The notes beneath the pieces were generated by a model. It did no database searches, was not told the DNA's origin, and was given only the letters and a program-made list of their open reading frames with translations. The position numbers and the translations under genes are program-made. This document shows, piece after piece, positions 11,812 to 22,986 of a stretch of 64,000 bases of DNA. How positions within the stretch are numbered: position 1 is the stretch's first letter; the number at the start of each line of letters is the position of its first letter. This DNA is from Lepus europaeus. Its lineage: Eukaryota; Chordata; Mammalia; Lagomorpha; Leporidae. The stretch lies in the NCBI RefSeq assembly GCF_033115175.1, contig NC_084838.1, positions 44,185,468-44,249,467 on the forward strand. Direction: 5' to 3'.

Positions 11812-12270
11812 TAAGAAACACAAAACTAATCATGTCACTCCCCATCTAAAATTTCTCCAACAGTTCCCTTTAGTCTTCAAAATAAAGCACAAAACCCATA
11901 GCTCAGTCACAAGATAGTTCATGATCCAGCTCTTGCTTTCTGCCCTTTACCAGCTTACCAATCACTGGGGCAAATTTTGAAATCTGTCATGCTATTTTTG
12001 GCATTTGTAGTAAGTATTTCTCAATTTTTCCTGACCTGTTCTCATCTCTGCATCACCTTTTTTCTGTCCTTAAAGTGTTGCCCTAACTCTCAACTTGATT
12101 CTGTCTGTGCCTTTAATCTTCGAAATGCTTAATAGACTCTCCAGCATTTTGCAGTCTTACATTGTCTTATACTCATATTTCATAATGAATTTACCCATTG
12201 ATTTTGCTGGTATAACTCCCCACCTTGTCCTTGCTCTTAGAACCCACATTGCTGACATGCACATAAAAAG
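11812..12270 (+). mobile_element. LINE-2 3' fragment, sense
   Basis: Aligns by eye to the L2 consensus order: AATCATGTCACTCCCCATCT, AAAATTTCTCCAACAG, CTTCAAAATAAAGCACAAAA, GATAGTTCATGATCCAGCTC, then CCTTTACCAGC. The match is clear to about 12,060 and weak after that. This is an ancient mammalian repeat, about a quarter to a third diverged by impression. Confidence 0.65.
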
Positions 12271-13239
12271 AGAAATATAGATACTATCTCTTCAGTATCA
12301 TTTTCCGGCCTTCACCCAAGTTCTTATTGTAAGACAGACTTTCATAGTTCTTTAATATTAAATTTTTTATATTTTAAAAATATTTTAATGCCAATATTTT
12401 GAACAAACTTCCTTCTTTGTATGGGGTAACTTCTTTACTACATATAATAACTTTCTTTAAAAAAATAAGTGTTTTGTTCACCCCTTTATTAAACATTTAA
12501 CTATATAAAAGTCTTGAAAACGTGTAAAAAATTAATCAAATCCTAATACAGCAAGGTTTATATCCTAATAATGACTTTATAAAAATATACCCTCATAGAA
12601 GACTGCAGTCTAATTATCTTTGTCTTTTTCCCTAATAAATTTATTTGTAAGTAAACATAACTTTATGTTGTAATACAGGCAACCAATGTCATGTTTCCCT
12701 AAATCAATATATGTTTTACAATTATCATTAAGGTTGGAAATGAAGCAAAATATGATGAGACTTTATATAAAGCCTTTAATAATAGCATAACCGTAAGTAT
12801 TCAAAAATCTACAATTCTAAGTCAGAAGTTAAAGTCTCAATGACAAAATAAGTGCTAGTTATTCAGGAAAAAACCTGTGAGTTGTAATTATAGATATAAG
12901 CTTTAATTTTAACATTTCAAAATCAGTGGTCTCATGTGAAAAGTAAATACTTAAGAGTTCAGTCCTTTACATCGTATACTTCCTTCATATTAAATGTGAT
13001 AATAGAAAGGATATTATAAGCACAAAACATGGACATTTCCTTGTGTTAACCTCTTAGGATAATTTAGAAACATTGCTTTCACAAATCAACTTGTCTGTAA
13101 AATTGTCCTTCAAAATCAGTTTTTTTGAATTAAGGTATTTTTTCTAGTTTAAGACACCGAAAAGGATAAGATATCAATCTGAAAATCTCTATCACAGTAA
13201 TATCAATGTTGCCAAAACTGAAAAAGGAATAAACATCAC
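12271..13239. other. unassigned AT-rich DNA
   Basis: No recognised gene or repeat. Confidence 0.5.
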
Positions 13240-13740
13240 ATTTCTGATGAAGCTTGGGTGAAAGAATGATAAAATTCTTGTTTCTGAAGCATCACTTCAA
13301 ATAATTACAATAGGCTATGACACATGTCTTTACCAGTATGATCCTGAACACAAAGCCTAATAAAGCAAAGCAATGACTACAAAGTAGTGTAAATGGTCCA
13401 GGCAATACAACAGAAAACTGATGAAGTCATGGTAACAGTTTTTGAATACCTCAAGGCATTCTGTTTGTTGGCTTTCTGGAGGACCTAAGATGGATAACTT
13501 CTGCTTTGACAAAATTATGCAAAGAATTAGGAGGTTAGTTTCTGAGAAATCTTAACCAAAGAGCTCTGCACCATGACAGCGCTCCTGCTCATTCCTCTCA
13601 TCAAACAAATATGATTTTGCCATAATTTCAACGGGAAATTATTATGCCTCCACCTTGCAATGTGGAATTTATTCCTTCTGACTTTTTTGTTCCTAACATT
13701 AAAAATACTTTAAAGATGACATTTATTTTCAGTTAATATT
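13240..13740 (+). mobile_element. mariner-family transposase remnant (DNA transposon)
   Basis: Conceptual translation across frame breaks recovers the order of mariner transposase motifs. A 'YDTCLYQYDPE' stretch (about 13,315-13,350) corresponds to the family's GDETW-YxYDPE block. 'LHHDSAPAH' (13,566 on) corresponds to HHDNAPAH. 'PPPCNVEFIPSDFF' (about 13,650-13,690) corresponds to PPYSPDLxPxDFF. The second catalytic Asp is kept (codon 13,575-13,577). The first aligns with Tyr and the third with Glu, and stops interrupt the frame, so it is inactive. I could not locate terminal inverted repeats. Which mariner subfamily it is cannot be decided here. Confidence 0.72.
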
Positions 13741-15364
13741 GTGAAAAACAAAAACTCATTGACCAACTTAAGCCTTAATATCTTTGTTTGGTAAAGTACA
13801 AATGGATGTTATCGTTTGTTATCCATGGCTATACTCTGATATGCTTATTGGCAAGGATTAGATTTACTTTGTACCAAAATTATCAATACAGCACACACAA
13901 AAGTAGTTATGAAAAAGTATGTTGATCAAATTAATGTTGAATATTAGGTAGAATCTTTCTGTGTAAATTAGGAAAATATTTGTAGGCAAAATTTTCAAAA
14001 TGATTAGAACATACATTGCCAAATAAAAAGACGATCTTTATAAAATTAATCTCTTGAAATCACTACTATCTGTTCTGTGAAATACCTTCAATTAAGTTTA
14101 GATTTGGGTATTTAAAATACTTGAACTTAATAAAACTCAAAGAGTTACAGGATTGTTTACATTCTGAATGGTCTTTGCCTTATACTTGTTAACAAAACAG
14201 GTAGATTCTATTGCATTTCTCTTTATGTAATTTGAAAGGTGGGCTTATTAATTTGTAATTTCCAGGTATTGATCAGATGTCTTAAGAGATTTCAATAAAA
14301 AGTTAAAGGAGACAGACAATTTTGTTATTTAAAAAAATTACATAAAGGAAGAAAGTTGTATATATTTTATAACCTTTTTAAAAAACATGTATTAATAATA
14401 AAAAAATTAGTAAAGTCAGCTTCTGTAGAAACTGTGTCTTCTTCCAAAGCTAAGGAAAGTAGGACAGAGAGACAAAGATCTATGACTGCATGACATAACT
14501 GCATTCCCTACATTTCTCAAATAAGGTAGAAACATATCATTTCTGAACCAAAATGCTCTCTAAATTCATTCAAAGCAAGGCAGTCATATCCATTACACTT
14601 TATTATGACTAGTCATATTTCGATGAATTTGAACATTACCTCACCCATTTGCAGCCTTCTTCTATCTCGGAGATTGATTATGGCTGACATTCTCAGCAGT
14701 CAAAACATCTTGCAAATGACTTCTTAGCCTGGAGAGCCCGACCAGAATGATGCTCACTTTGCTGCCTGCCTAGCTTGTCTCCCATCTAGCCATTGAAGCA
14801 TTTACAAGAACACTTTTATTAAATTTGTTCCAACATGTGTTCAATTAGATGAAATCTTCTTAAATATTGCACTAGATGTGAATTGGGAAAATGCTAAATT
14901 GTCGCTGTGTTTGTTAAGTATATTCTCAGAGGTAGATGAAACCATATTACATCATCAGATCCAAGCAAAAGGTAAAGAGACGAAAAAGATGATCTTTTGG
15001 TTTGGAAATGTTTATATGTTAAGTTTCTTTTATAGATATAGCAGAATCTCGTAAATTAGCTGAAGATAAACTGGTAACTCTGGCTGAAATGTCATGCTTT
15101 TATTTTCTACTTATTAATTACAGGGGAAAAGAGAAAAATATGTTCTCCAAAATGATATAAAGAATGATGATATAAGGGAAAGAATTAAAACTTAATTCAG
15201 AGATACCATTAATACTTCTTATTTTATAAATACAATGCTAAATCATGCAAACTTTTTTGTCAAATGGAGATTATACCTAAAATCAATTCTTTACTTACTG
15301 GAAATATAGTATAAATTCTAAATAATATGTTATTCAGAATATAATAACACTAATCACTGTATAT
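13741..15364. other. unassigned AT-rich DNA
   Basis: About 1.6 kb without recognised features or notable open frames. The start may still contain mariner 3' sequence. Confidence 0.5.
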
Positions 15365-15710
15365 CAAATCATTGATTTCTATTTTAACACTTATTTATTT
15401 ACTTGAGAGGCATAGTTACAGATGAAGAAAGGGAGCAAAGAGACAGAGAGAGGTCTTCCATCATCTGGTTCACTCCCCAAATGGCCGCAATGGCTGGAGC
15501 TGTGCCGATCTGAAGCCAGGAGCCAGGAGCTTCTTCCAGGTCTCCCAGGTGGGTGCTGAGCTCACGTATCTTCTACTGCTTTTCCAGGCCATCAACAGGG
15601 AGATAGATTGAAGTGGAGCAGCTGAGACTTGAGCCAGCACCCATATGGGATGATGATGCCACAGGCAGATGCTTAACCTCCTATGCCACAGTGCTGGCCC
15701 CAAATCATTG
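15365..15710 (-). mobile_element. C-SINE with target-site duplication
   Basis: Reversed element (about 15,385-15,700): tail AACACTTATTTATTTACTTG, body, and reversed head CCACAGTGCTGGCCCC. CAAATCATTG is repeated at 15,365-15,374 and 15,701-15,710. Confidence 0.93.
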
Positions 15711-16645
15711 CTTTTTTTTATGTTAGATGTTATGTTATGATACCTTTCTTTAGAGAGTTATTTAATATGAATATTAAAATATCTGTAATTTCTGAAATAG
15801 TAAAATAAAAGTGACTGAAAAATTTGCAATGAACCAATGAGGGAGAAGAATTGCCAGTGTATTCCTTTTTACTAAACCGATTTTTAATCACTTTTCTTAT
15901 CTCATGTAGCACAAGGGAGCATCTAAATAATACACAATGTCAACTATAGCCAGAGACACACATTCTTTTTTAGTGAAGTATTTTTCAATATTATTATTCC
16001 TTGCCATATTCTGTTCTAAAATTTGTATAAAATCGAATTTGAAAAGAGAAATTGAGCCAATCCCATATTCTCTGTATTCTAGAGCCCAAAATTTAACACT
16101 TGCTTCACTCAGACAACCTCTTCAATCATTACAATTTGGAGTACAAATCTGTTTTATTAAATATTATATAATACAAACGATAATTATCAAAGAAGGCTCA
16201 CAAATAAGAAAACATTAACATCAAACTTTACTAAATAGTTAACGAATTAAGAATTTCAGGGCATACACATCAGGGAGTACTCTCAGACCAACCATCTCCC
16301 ACATCTTTGGGGGATACGGTATGCTCTATCTCAGATTAAAATTTGAGGTTTCTAAGTGACAAAGGCTGTCACAACTTACCATGACTATTATTTTTGTCTT
16401 AATCATATCCATCTTGATTCAGAATGTTGTATAGTAGTTTACTTGGTATTTTGTAAAAAATAAAAAATTCTATGCATTCATGTTTATTTATTTACCCTAA
16501 GATATCCAGATAAACTAGTTACATTCTGAAAAAAAATTCCAATGATAAGGGGATTTACCTGGGATCTGTCATTAACAAGTTTTATGGAAAATTTAACTAG
16601 ACTCTTCCTTGTATTTCCTAGAATTTCCAATAACAAGAGAGAAAG
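15711..16645. other. unassigned DNA
   Basis: No recognised feature. A 93-codon open frame (15,937-16,218) has no recognisable domain. Confidence 0.45.
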
Positions 16646-16647
16646 GA

Positions 16648-16845
16648 TTGAATACTGAGTGCTACTATTTTCTGTTAGAGATCTTTTTATGTGCTAGGCA
16701 CTTAATAGATCTTACTCTAGATTAATTCTTAAAAAATTAAAATAAAATATCACATTGCTCTAAATTTTGTAATCACTTTTTAGTTGAAAAGATAGGTCAG
16801 AAATATTTAGTGAGTCATCACAGAACTGAGATTGAGATACCAGCA
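16648..16845 (-). mobile_element. MIR SINE, antisense
   Basis: Reads as reversed MIR: GAATACTGAGTGCTACTATT, TATGTGCTAGGCACTTAATAG, ATCTTACTCTAGATTAATTC, and after an AT insertion GAAAAGATAGGTCAGAAATA..AGTCATCACAGAACTGAG. Ancient and gapped. Confidence 0.6.
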
Positions 16846-17170
16846 TGGTTTTCTAAATTCAGACATAACTAACTAAATGTCCAAGAATTCAAAACAATTT
16901 AAGCAAAATTAAATCCATATAGAATGTAGAAGTAAGAACTCAGGAATTATGATTAGCCCTTGCCTCTTTAAATACCTGCTATATATTCTTTACATGTGCT
17001 CACAAGAAAGAAGTAGAATGGATAGAATTACAAATAAGAAATGAGGAAAATGAGAAGTCAAGAAATGTTCAGAAGCTTCTATTTCAGATAATTGTATAAA
17101 TTTTAAAATTATTAATAGAGTAATTTATAGCAAGCTTTTATTAATTCTATTTAGTTCCTGGAATTTCTGA
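16846..17170. other. unassigned DNA
   Basis: No feature recognised in this 325-bp stretch. Confidence 0.5.
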
Positions 17171-17527
17171 GACCATGATTTTTTTTTTAATTTTTTAATT
17201 TTTTTGACAGGCAGAGTGGACAGTGAGAGACAGAGAGACAGAGAGAAAGGTCTTCCTTTTGCCGTTGGTTCACCCTCCAATGGCCGCCGTGGTCGGCGCG
17301 CTGCGCTGATCTGAAGGCAGGAGCCAGGTGCTTCTCCTGGTCTCCCATGCGGTTAAAGGCCCAAGCACTTGGGCCATCCTCCACTGCACTCCCGGGCCAC
17401 AGCAGAGAGCTAGCCTGGAAGAGGGGCAACCGGTACAGAATCCGGTGCCCCGACCAGGACTAGAACCCCGTGTACTGGTGCTACAGGCGGAGGATTAGCC
17501 TATTCAGCCACGGCACCTGCGCAGACC

Positions 17528-17533
<6 letters not shown>
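17171..17533 (-). mobile_element. C-SINE, first of a three-insertion cluster
   Basis: Younger GC-rich C-SINE on the minus strand. GACCATGATT flanks it at 17,171-17,180 and 17,524-17,533. Its T-run (tail) starts directly after the left copy, and its head (reversed, AGCCACGGCACCTGCGCA) abuts the right copy. Confidence 0.95.
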
Positions 17534-17566
<33 letters not shown>

Positions 17567-17904
17567 GGCAGAGTGGACAGTGAGAGAGAGAGACAGAGAG
17601 AAAGGTCTTCCTTTTTGCCGTTGGTTCACCCTCCAATGGCCACCGCGGTAGGCGCGCTACGGCCGGCGCACCGCGCTGATCCAATGGCAGGAGCCAGGTG
17701 CTTCTCCTGGTCTCCCATGGGGTGCAGAGCCCAAGCACTTGGGCCATCCTCCTCTGCACTCCCGGGCCATAGCAGAGAGCTGGCCTGGAAGAGGGGCAAC
17801 CGGGACAGAGTCCGGTGCCCCAACCAGGACTAGAACCCGGTGTGCTGGCGCCGCAAGGCGGAGGATTAGCCTAGTGAGCCGCGGCGCCGGCCCAGACCAT
17901 GATT
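17524..17904 (-). mobile_element. C-SINE, second of the cluster
   Basis: A second, separate full-length C-SINE on the same strand, with a run of about 32 T and the head CGGCGCCGGCCCA. It is bounded by GACCATGATT at 17,524-17,533 and 17,895-17,904. It differs from the first copy at many positions (for example 'GGCGCGCTACGGCCGGCG'), so it is not a simple tandem duplication. Confidence 0.95.
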
Positions 17905-17933
17905 TTTTTTTTTTTTTTTTTACAGACCATGAT
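17895..17933 (-). mobile_element. tail-only C-SINE insertion, third of the cluster
   Basis: Between GACCATGAT at 17,895-17,903 and again at 17,925-17,933 there is only a run of about 18 T and TACA, which corresponds to the last few bases of a C-SINE plus its poly-A. An extremely 5'-truncated insertion explains this best. Recombination between T-runs is the alternative. Confidence 0.7.
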
Positions 17934-18440
17934 ATTTTTAACATGCAAAGATATCTTTGTGCAAATTTTGAGTCATATTTCCTAGTTAATAGTTCAATTT
18001 ATTGTTTCATATTTGATCCTATTAATGTTTTCTCAAAGAATTTTAATTATTCTCATAACCCCACACAAATTCATCTGAAATGAATTCATTATATAATAGT
18101 GTTCAGTTCTAGGTTTGTAAAGTATGATTGTAATACATGCTTTCTGGTTTAAAAGTTTGAAAATATAATGGGCATTAACAGGAAAAGATCTCATACATTC
18201 TACAAATATACTCTCAATATTTTCCCAAGGTCATGTGCATACATCATTCCTAATGTCAATTACTGACAACCCAACACACCAAACATTAAGAAACAATCCT
18301 GGTGCCATATGGAACATTTGCACACTACGGCCCCAGAACAGCATGAAGAGATTTATTTCATCTTTTGCGCTATTTAAAAATATTCAAGAAATATTTAGGC
18401 AACAAAATTATGAAGAAATAATATTAAAACCCATTCTATA
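17934..18440. other. unassigned AT-rich DNA
   Basis: No feature recognised. Confidence 0.5.
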
Positions 18441-18800
18441 TACTTCATGAAAACAGGTAGTGTTGGTTGGTTTGTGCCCTAAAAATTTTGTGTTAGAATT
18501 TAATGTTAGGCAATATTATTCATACTTGTTATTTTCTGTCCCCTTTGGAAATAATTTTATATTCTCTCTGAAAGGACAAAGATTTGACCATATGGATTTT
18601 TTTTAACTAATGGAATATCTAGAAGGGAAATGGTGTGTGCCAACTCTGGGCATATTTTTCTCCCTTCAGTTTGTCACCTACATTTATGAATAGGAGGATC
18701 TGTAGCTTGATTAAATCTTTTTCGGTTTAAGTCACTGAGATTATGAGGTTTTAGTTATTACAGCGAAACCTAAGTTGCTATGAATTATAGTCATATTTAA
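18441..18800 (+). mobile_element. possible ancient mammalian LTR/MaLR-like repeat
   Basis: The right part (TTTAAGTCACTGAGATTATG, GGTTTTAGTTATTACAGCG, AACCTAAGTTGCTATG) resembles the common 3' end 'TTAAGCCACTGAGATTTTGGGGTT..' of old mammalian LTR-type repeats. Family and boundaries are uncertain. Confidence 0.4.
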
Positions 18801-18914
18801 GTACTCTGTTTTACCAACTTTTCTCTCTTGGGTTCTCACATTTTCCACTTAATTAGTGCATCTATGAATACTGTCTCTGAGATGTGTCTAGTGTTAGAAA
18901 CCCTAAGAAGAAAC

Positions 18915-20147
18915 GCCCCCAACAAGCACAACCGGCTGCACCTGAAGGCGCGCCCGTTCCTCGGTGGCCTGGCCGAGGACATCGACAAGGGCAAGGTGTG
19001 CGCCCACCAGGAGCTCGAGCAGCGCGCCCACGACCTGGCCGAGAAGTGGGAGTGGGACGCGCTGAGGCCAGCAAGATCTGGTGCTTCCGCCCGGCGGCAC
19101 CGGCCCCAACATCCACCAAGGGGGTGCAGTACCTCAGCGAGATCAAGGACAGCGTGGTGGCTGGCTTCCGGCGGGCCGCCCAGGAGGGTGCGCTGCGTGA
19201 GGAGAACACGCGAAACGTGCGCTTCGACGCCCACGGCCTGACGCTGCACGCCGACGCCACCCACCTCAGGGGCGGCCAGATCACCTCCACAGCCCGGAGC
19301 TACCTCTGCGTCAGCGTGCTGACCGCCCAGCCCCGCTTCAGAGAGCCTGTTTACCTTGTGGCGATCCCGCGTCCTGAGCAAGTGGTCGGTGTCCTGAACA
19401 GGAAGCAAGGCCGCGTGTCCGAGGAGTCCAGCCACGCCCATGTTTGCGGTGCAGGCCTACCTTCCCGTCAACAAGTGCTTCAGCGTCACCGGCGACCTGA
19501 GGTCCAACAGGGCAGCCAGGCCTTCCCGCCTCTGGCAGATACTGCCTGGGGACCCCTTCGACAACAACAGCCAGCCGCCCCAGCCAGGGGGTGGCCGAGA
19601 TGCGCAGGCACGGAAGCCCTGCCTGGACAACTTCCTGGACAAGTTGTAGGGGGTGGCTCCGGCGGCCCCGCCCCTTGACCCGGCCTGACACGCGACGCCC
19701 CCACAGCTTCGTACCTCGAGACAGCCCCCACGGTGACGCTCATCCCTAGAGCTGCCGGGGCCTGCTCCCTGCCATGGCTCTACGGTAACATTCGATGCAG
19801 TCTCGAACCATACTTCTTTCGGAGGCAACAAACAGATGCGACCTCTGGGCAGGGACTCAGTGGCCGGTTGGGAGGTACCTGGGAAGGACACCCAGCACTT
19901 CTTTATCTCATTTCTTCAGAAGGAAATGCGGGTGTGCACAGAATGCTGGGAGGAACGCGTGGGAAGTTTACAGGGTCAGCAGCCATCAGCGGCTCCCCCC
20001 ACCTTCCCGCCAGAAAGTTGGGAGAAGCGGCGGGAAGAATTTCTGGGAGGCAGAAAGTCCTGTGCGGTGTTGACTGCAGCCTTCCAGCCGAGTGCCATTG
20101 GAGTAATAAAATTTGATCAGTGGTGACCATGAAAAAAAAAAAAAAAA
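18915..20147 (+). pseudogene. EEF2: EEF2 processed pseudogene, 5'-truncated
   Basis: Retrocopy of translation elongation factor 2, the GTPase that moves tRNAs and mRNA through the ribosome. Only the C-terminal part of the protein is present, from 'NKHNRL..KARPF' to 'LDNFLDKL' and its stop (TAG 19,647-19,649). The homology is spread over at least three segments in two frames: about 18,915-19,065; 19,066-19,437; 19,440-19,649. There are several indels, for example four residues missing after 'PEQVVG'. The domain IV loop that carries the diphthamide His reads H-L-R-G-G-Q instead of H-R-G-G-G-Q, keeping the His. About 480 bp of 3'UTR follow, then AATAAA (20,105-20,110), and 22 bp later a 16-A tail (20,132-20,147). 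No introns are seen. It is very GC-rich inside AT-rich DNA. No clean target-site duplication was found. It cannot encode eEF2. Confidence 0.93.
20105..20110 (+). promoter_or_regulatory. polyadenylation signal of the EEF2 retrocopy
   Basis: AATAAA, 21 bp before the templated poly-A; it is copied from the parent mRNA. Confidence 0.9.
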
Positions 20148-20324
20148 GAGACAAAAGACGAAGGCTCAGTTCTTAAGGCTGGAGGAAATCTGTTACTGGT
20201 ATTGGTGTCATATGTCTCCACCATACAGCAGAACTGTGTGCCAAATATTTTCTACCTAAAAATGATTCTCAATACCTGATAATTTTTATATTTAGTAATC
20301 TGTAAAATACCTACAGAGTAACAG

Positions 20325-20440
20325 CTGCTAAAGTGTTCTGCATTATCTACATTATTTCTCTTCATACCACTTTGTGAAGTAGGTATACTGCACCTACTAA
20401 ACATATTTTACATTGAGAACATTGACTCTGCAGGTTTTCC
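20325..20440 (-). mobile_element. MIR SINE fragment, antisense
   Basis: Reversed MIR-like text: AAGTGTTCTGCATTATCTAC, TTTGTGAAGTAGGTATACTG, CATATTTTACATTGAGAACA. Strongly diverged. Confidence 0.5.
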
Positions 20441-20977
20441 TTTATCTTAGACTAGTTTGAATGATTCAATCATATTTATCACAACCGTACTAACTGAAAT
20501 CTGCTGCTGATTTGGACAACTTTTACTTGCTTGGCTGGAAATCTCATTTGGACAGATGCTATCAACATGAAGGGCTTAACTATTTGCTGTGTGGATAATG
20601 GATTGGAAATGCAACTAATCTGTCAAATACCCAAGTTTTTAGTAGTATGGAACAAGTTTGAAACTCAGCCTATTACTACTTGTATATTCTCTACCTTTGG
20701 TTCCCTCTTTGCTTAAGGATTAGATACTGACATGCTGACTGCCTTTTCATAATGCAGTTAGAGCCCAGTGGAACTCTTGTTTTCAGTCCGTCATATCCAT
20801 GTAAACTGGACAGGCAGAACAGGTAAGTTCTCTGCTTTTATATGTTTCCATTGTTTTCGATAGATATATGTTCTTTTAACTTTCATATTGGAAGATATTG
20901 TGTAAAATGATATATGTCAATTTGTTGGTAATTTCCAATTCAATATTAACTATCAGTAAGTACACACTTTCTAAAAT
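20441..20977. other. unassigned DNA
   Basis: No feature recognised. Confidence 0.5.
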
Positions 20978-21255
20978 TCTGTATTTATTTATTTGACAGC
21001 CAGAAAGACACATGGAAAAAGAGAGAGAGAACCTGTCTTGTGCTGGTTCATTCCCTAGGTGCCCAAAACATCCCTGAGTCAGGCTAAGGCATAAGTCGAT
21101 ACTCAATCCTTGTCTCCCACATCAGTGATAGACCCCAACTACTTGAGTCATCGCTATTGCCTCCCAGGTCCTGCACTGATAGAGAACTGGTATCAGGAGC
21201 CAGATAGGAATCAAACTGACACTCATATGGGATGTGGGCATCCATCCTTGGCCCC
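20978..21255 (-). mobile_element. old C-SINE
   Basis: Tail GTATTTATTTATTTGACAG at the left, GA-rich tract, body with CTTGTCTCCCACAT, and reversed head ending CATCCTTGGCCCC. Diverged; no duplication seen. Confidence 0.78.
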
Positions 21256-21534
21256 TATATATTTTTTCTTCACTTTTGTTTTTAACATTTTGTTATCTTC
21301 ACTTCAAATGTCGACATTATATGCATACATATATGACTATATTTTCCTGAAATCAGAGATAATATCACAAGAGTAAGATTCATGAAAATGATCAGAACAT
21401 GGGGAAAGAAGGGTATATTGTTATTTGCATGATATGATTCAGTAAAGAATATGGCATATATAAAACTATATGCCAGATGCATATAGCATCCACATGGTTT
21501 TTATACTCTTTCTATATATATTAACTTCCACAAA

Positions 21535-22285
21535 TAGGAGAAAATATGCCATATTTATCTTTGTATCTGGCTTATTTTACTTTGCATAATGATCTCCAGT
21601 TCAATCATTTTGTTTCAGATGCCAAGATTTCTTTTTTTTATGGCTAAGTAATAGTCAAACATGTGTGTATATATGTAACATTTTCTTTATCCAGTCATAA
21701 TTTGGTAAGCACCTAGGTTGATTTCATATCTTTGCTATCGTGAATTGAGCTGCTATAAAGGTTGGAGTGAAGACATCTATTTTATATGCTGATTTCACTT
21801 CTTTTGATAGTATTCCCAGGAGTAAGCTACCTGGGTCATATCTATTTTAGTTTTCTGAGAAATTCCCATACTATTTTACATAATTGTACCAATTTGCATT
21901 CCCACCAACAAGGCATATATTCTCCAGAACCTCATCATATTTGCTATTTTTTGATTTTTGGAATTAGCTATTTGAACTACTGTGAGGTGATACCTCAGTG
22001 TGGTTTTTATTAGCATTCTCTAATGGCTAGTGAACGTGAGCATTGTTTTTTTAATCTGTTTGTTGGCTATTAGTGTTTCATCATTGGAAAAAATGCCTTT
22101 TCATATCTTTTTCCGATTTCTGAACTGGATTGTTTGTTTTGTTGTTGAATTCTTGAGCACTCTATATATTCTGAATAATTATTCTTTTTGGGATGCATAG
22201 TTTTCTAATATTTTGTCACATTCTGTTGGTTGCTTCACTTTAACTGTTTTGCAGAAGATTCTCAGCTTGATGTAAAATTAGATTT
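21535..22285 (-). mobile_element. L1, 3' segment of a 5'-inverted insertion
   Basis: Antisense L1 covering the 3'UTR and the end of ORF2: ATGGCTAAGTAATAGTCAAAC, TTTATCCAGTCATAATTTGG, GGTCATATCTATTTTAGTTT, CATTCCCACCAACAAGGC, then a 'CTTGAGCACTCTATATATTC' block. It ends at 'GCAGAAGATTCTCAGCTTGATG', which read in L1 sense is the codon run for YIKL-RIFC. Pairs with 22,330-22,510. Confidence 0.82.
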
Positions 22286-22329
22286 ATACATGTAAAATTT
22301 TGAAACAATGTCACCTGCCTTAAATCCTA

Positions 22330-22510
22330 TAGAAAAAAAAAAATCTCACAATGGATCAAGGATCTAAATTTAAGACCTGAAACCATCAAATTAATAGAGG
22401 AAAACAGAAGAAATGCTGCAAAATTCACCCTAGACAAAGACTTCTTGGATAAGACCCCAGAAGCACAAGCAATTAAAGCAAAAATTAGACAAATGAGATT
22501 AGATCAATGT
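22330..22510 (+). mobile_element. L1 ORF2 segment, inverted relative to the preceding piece
   Basis: Sense-strand ORF2 text: the translation runs like 'DLNLRPETIKLIEENRR' and then 'KDFLDKTPEAQAIKAKI', the L1 ORF2p C-terminal region. Its right end (after KAKIRQMRLDQ) is the sequence that in L1 lies immediately upstream of the left end of the minus-strand piece at 22,285. That is the expected structure of a twin-primed insertion. The roughly 45 bp between them is unassigned. Confidence 0.85.
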
Positions 22511-22515
22511 TTGCT

Positions 22516-22858
22516 TTTTAATAAAATTTTTTAAAGATATATTTTATGTATTTGAAAGGCAGAATTACAGAGAGACTTAGAGATAGTGAGAGAGAGGTCT
22601 TCTGTCTGCTTGTTCTCTCCTCAAATGGCTGCAACAGCTGGAGCTGAGCTGATTTGAAGCCAAGAGCCAGGAGCTTCTTCTGGGTCTCCTACATGAGTGC
22701 AGGAGCCCAAGGACTTGGGCCATCCTCCACTGCTTTTCCAGGCACATTTGCAAGGAGCTAGATTGGAAGTGCAGCAGCCAGGACTCAAACTGGTGTCCAT
22801 ATGGGATGCAGTGCTTGCATGTAGAGCTTTAACCAGCTGTGCCACAACACTGTCCCCT
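22516..22858 (-). mobile_element. C-SINE
   Basis: Reversed element: TTTAAAGATATATTTTATGT tail, AGAGAGAGGTCTTCTG, body, and head GTGCCACAACACTGTCCCC. It abuts the right end of the twin-primed L1. Confidence 0.9.
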
Positions 22859-22986
22859 TAATAGAGATTTACATGTTTCTTTGGGTGATCTCAAATTCCC
22901 TCATATAATAATGATCACAATTAATTATCAAGGTTGCAATTCTTCACCAACACAGAATTAATTACAGAAGTATTATATATTGATTA

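Noticed and set aside
18870-18915. Upstream extension of the EEF2 homology ('TVSE' reading just before the retrocopy)
   Set aside because: The nucleotide text before 18,915 is AT-rich and does not align with EEF2 codons; a short chance match.
18836-19441. Long minus-strand open frame (201 codons) and others opposite the EEF2 retrocopy
   Set aside because: They are antisense to the GC-rich pseudogene, where stop codons are rare by composition; no recognisable domain.
18884-19678. 264-codon plus-strand open frame
   Set aside because: Only the middle third is eEF2-like. The start and end are out-of-frame readings of the retrocopy, so it is not a gene.
20132-20165. Target-site duplication of the EEF2 retrocopy (AAGAAACG near 18,908 versus AAAAGACG near 20,153)
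   Set aside because: Only 6 of 8 positions match in A-rich sequence; not convincing.
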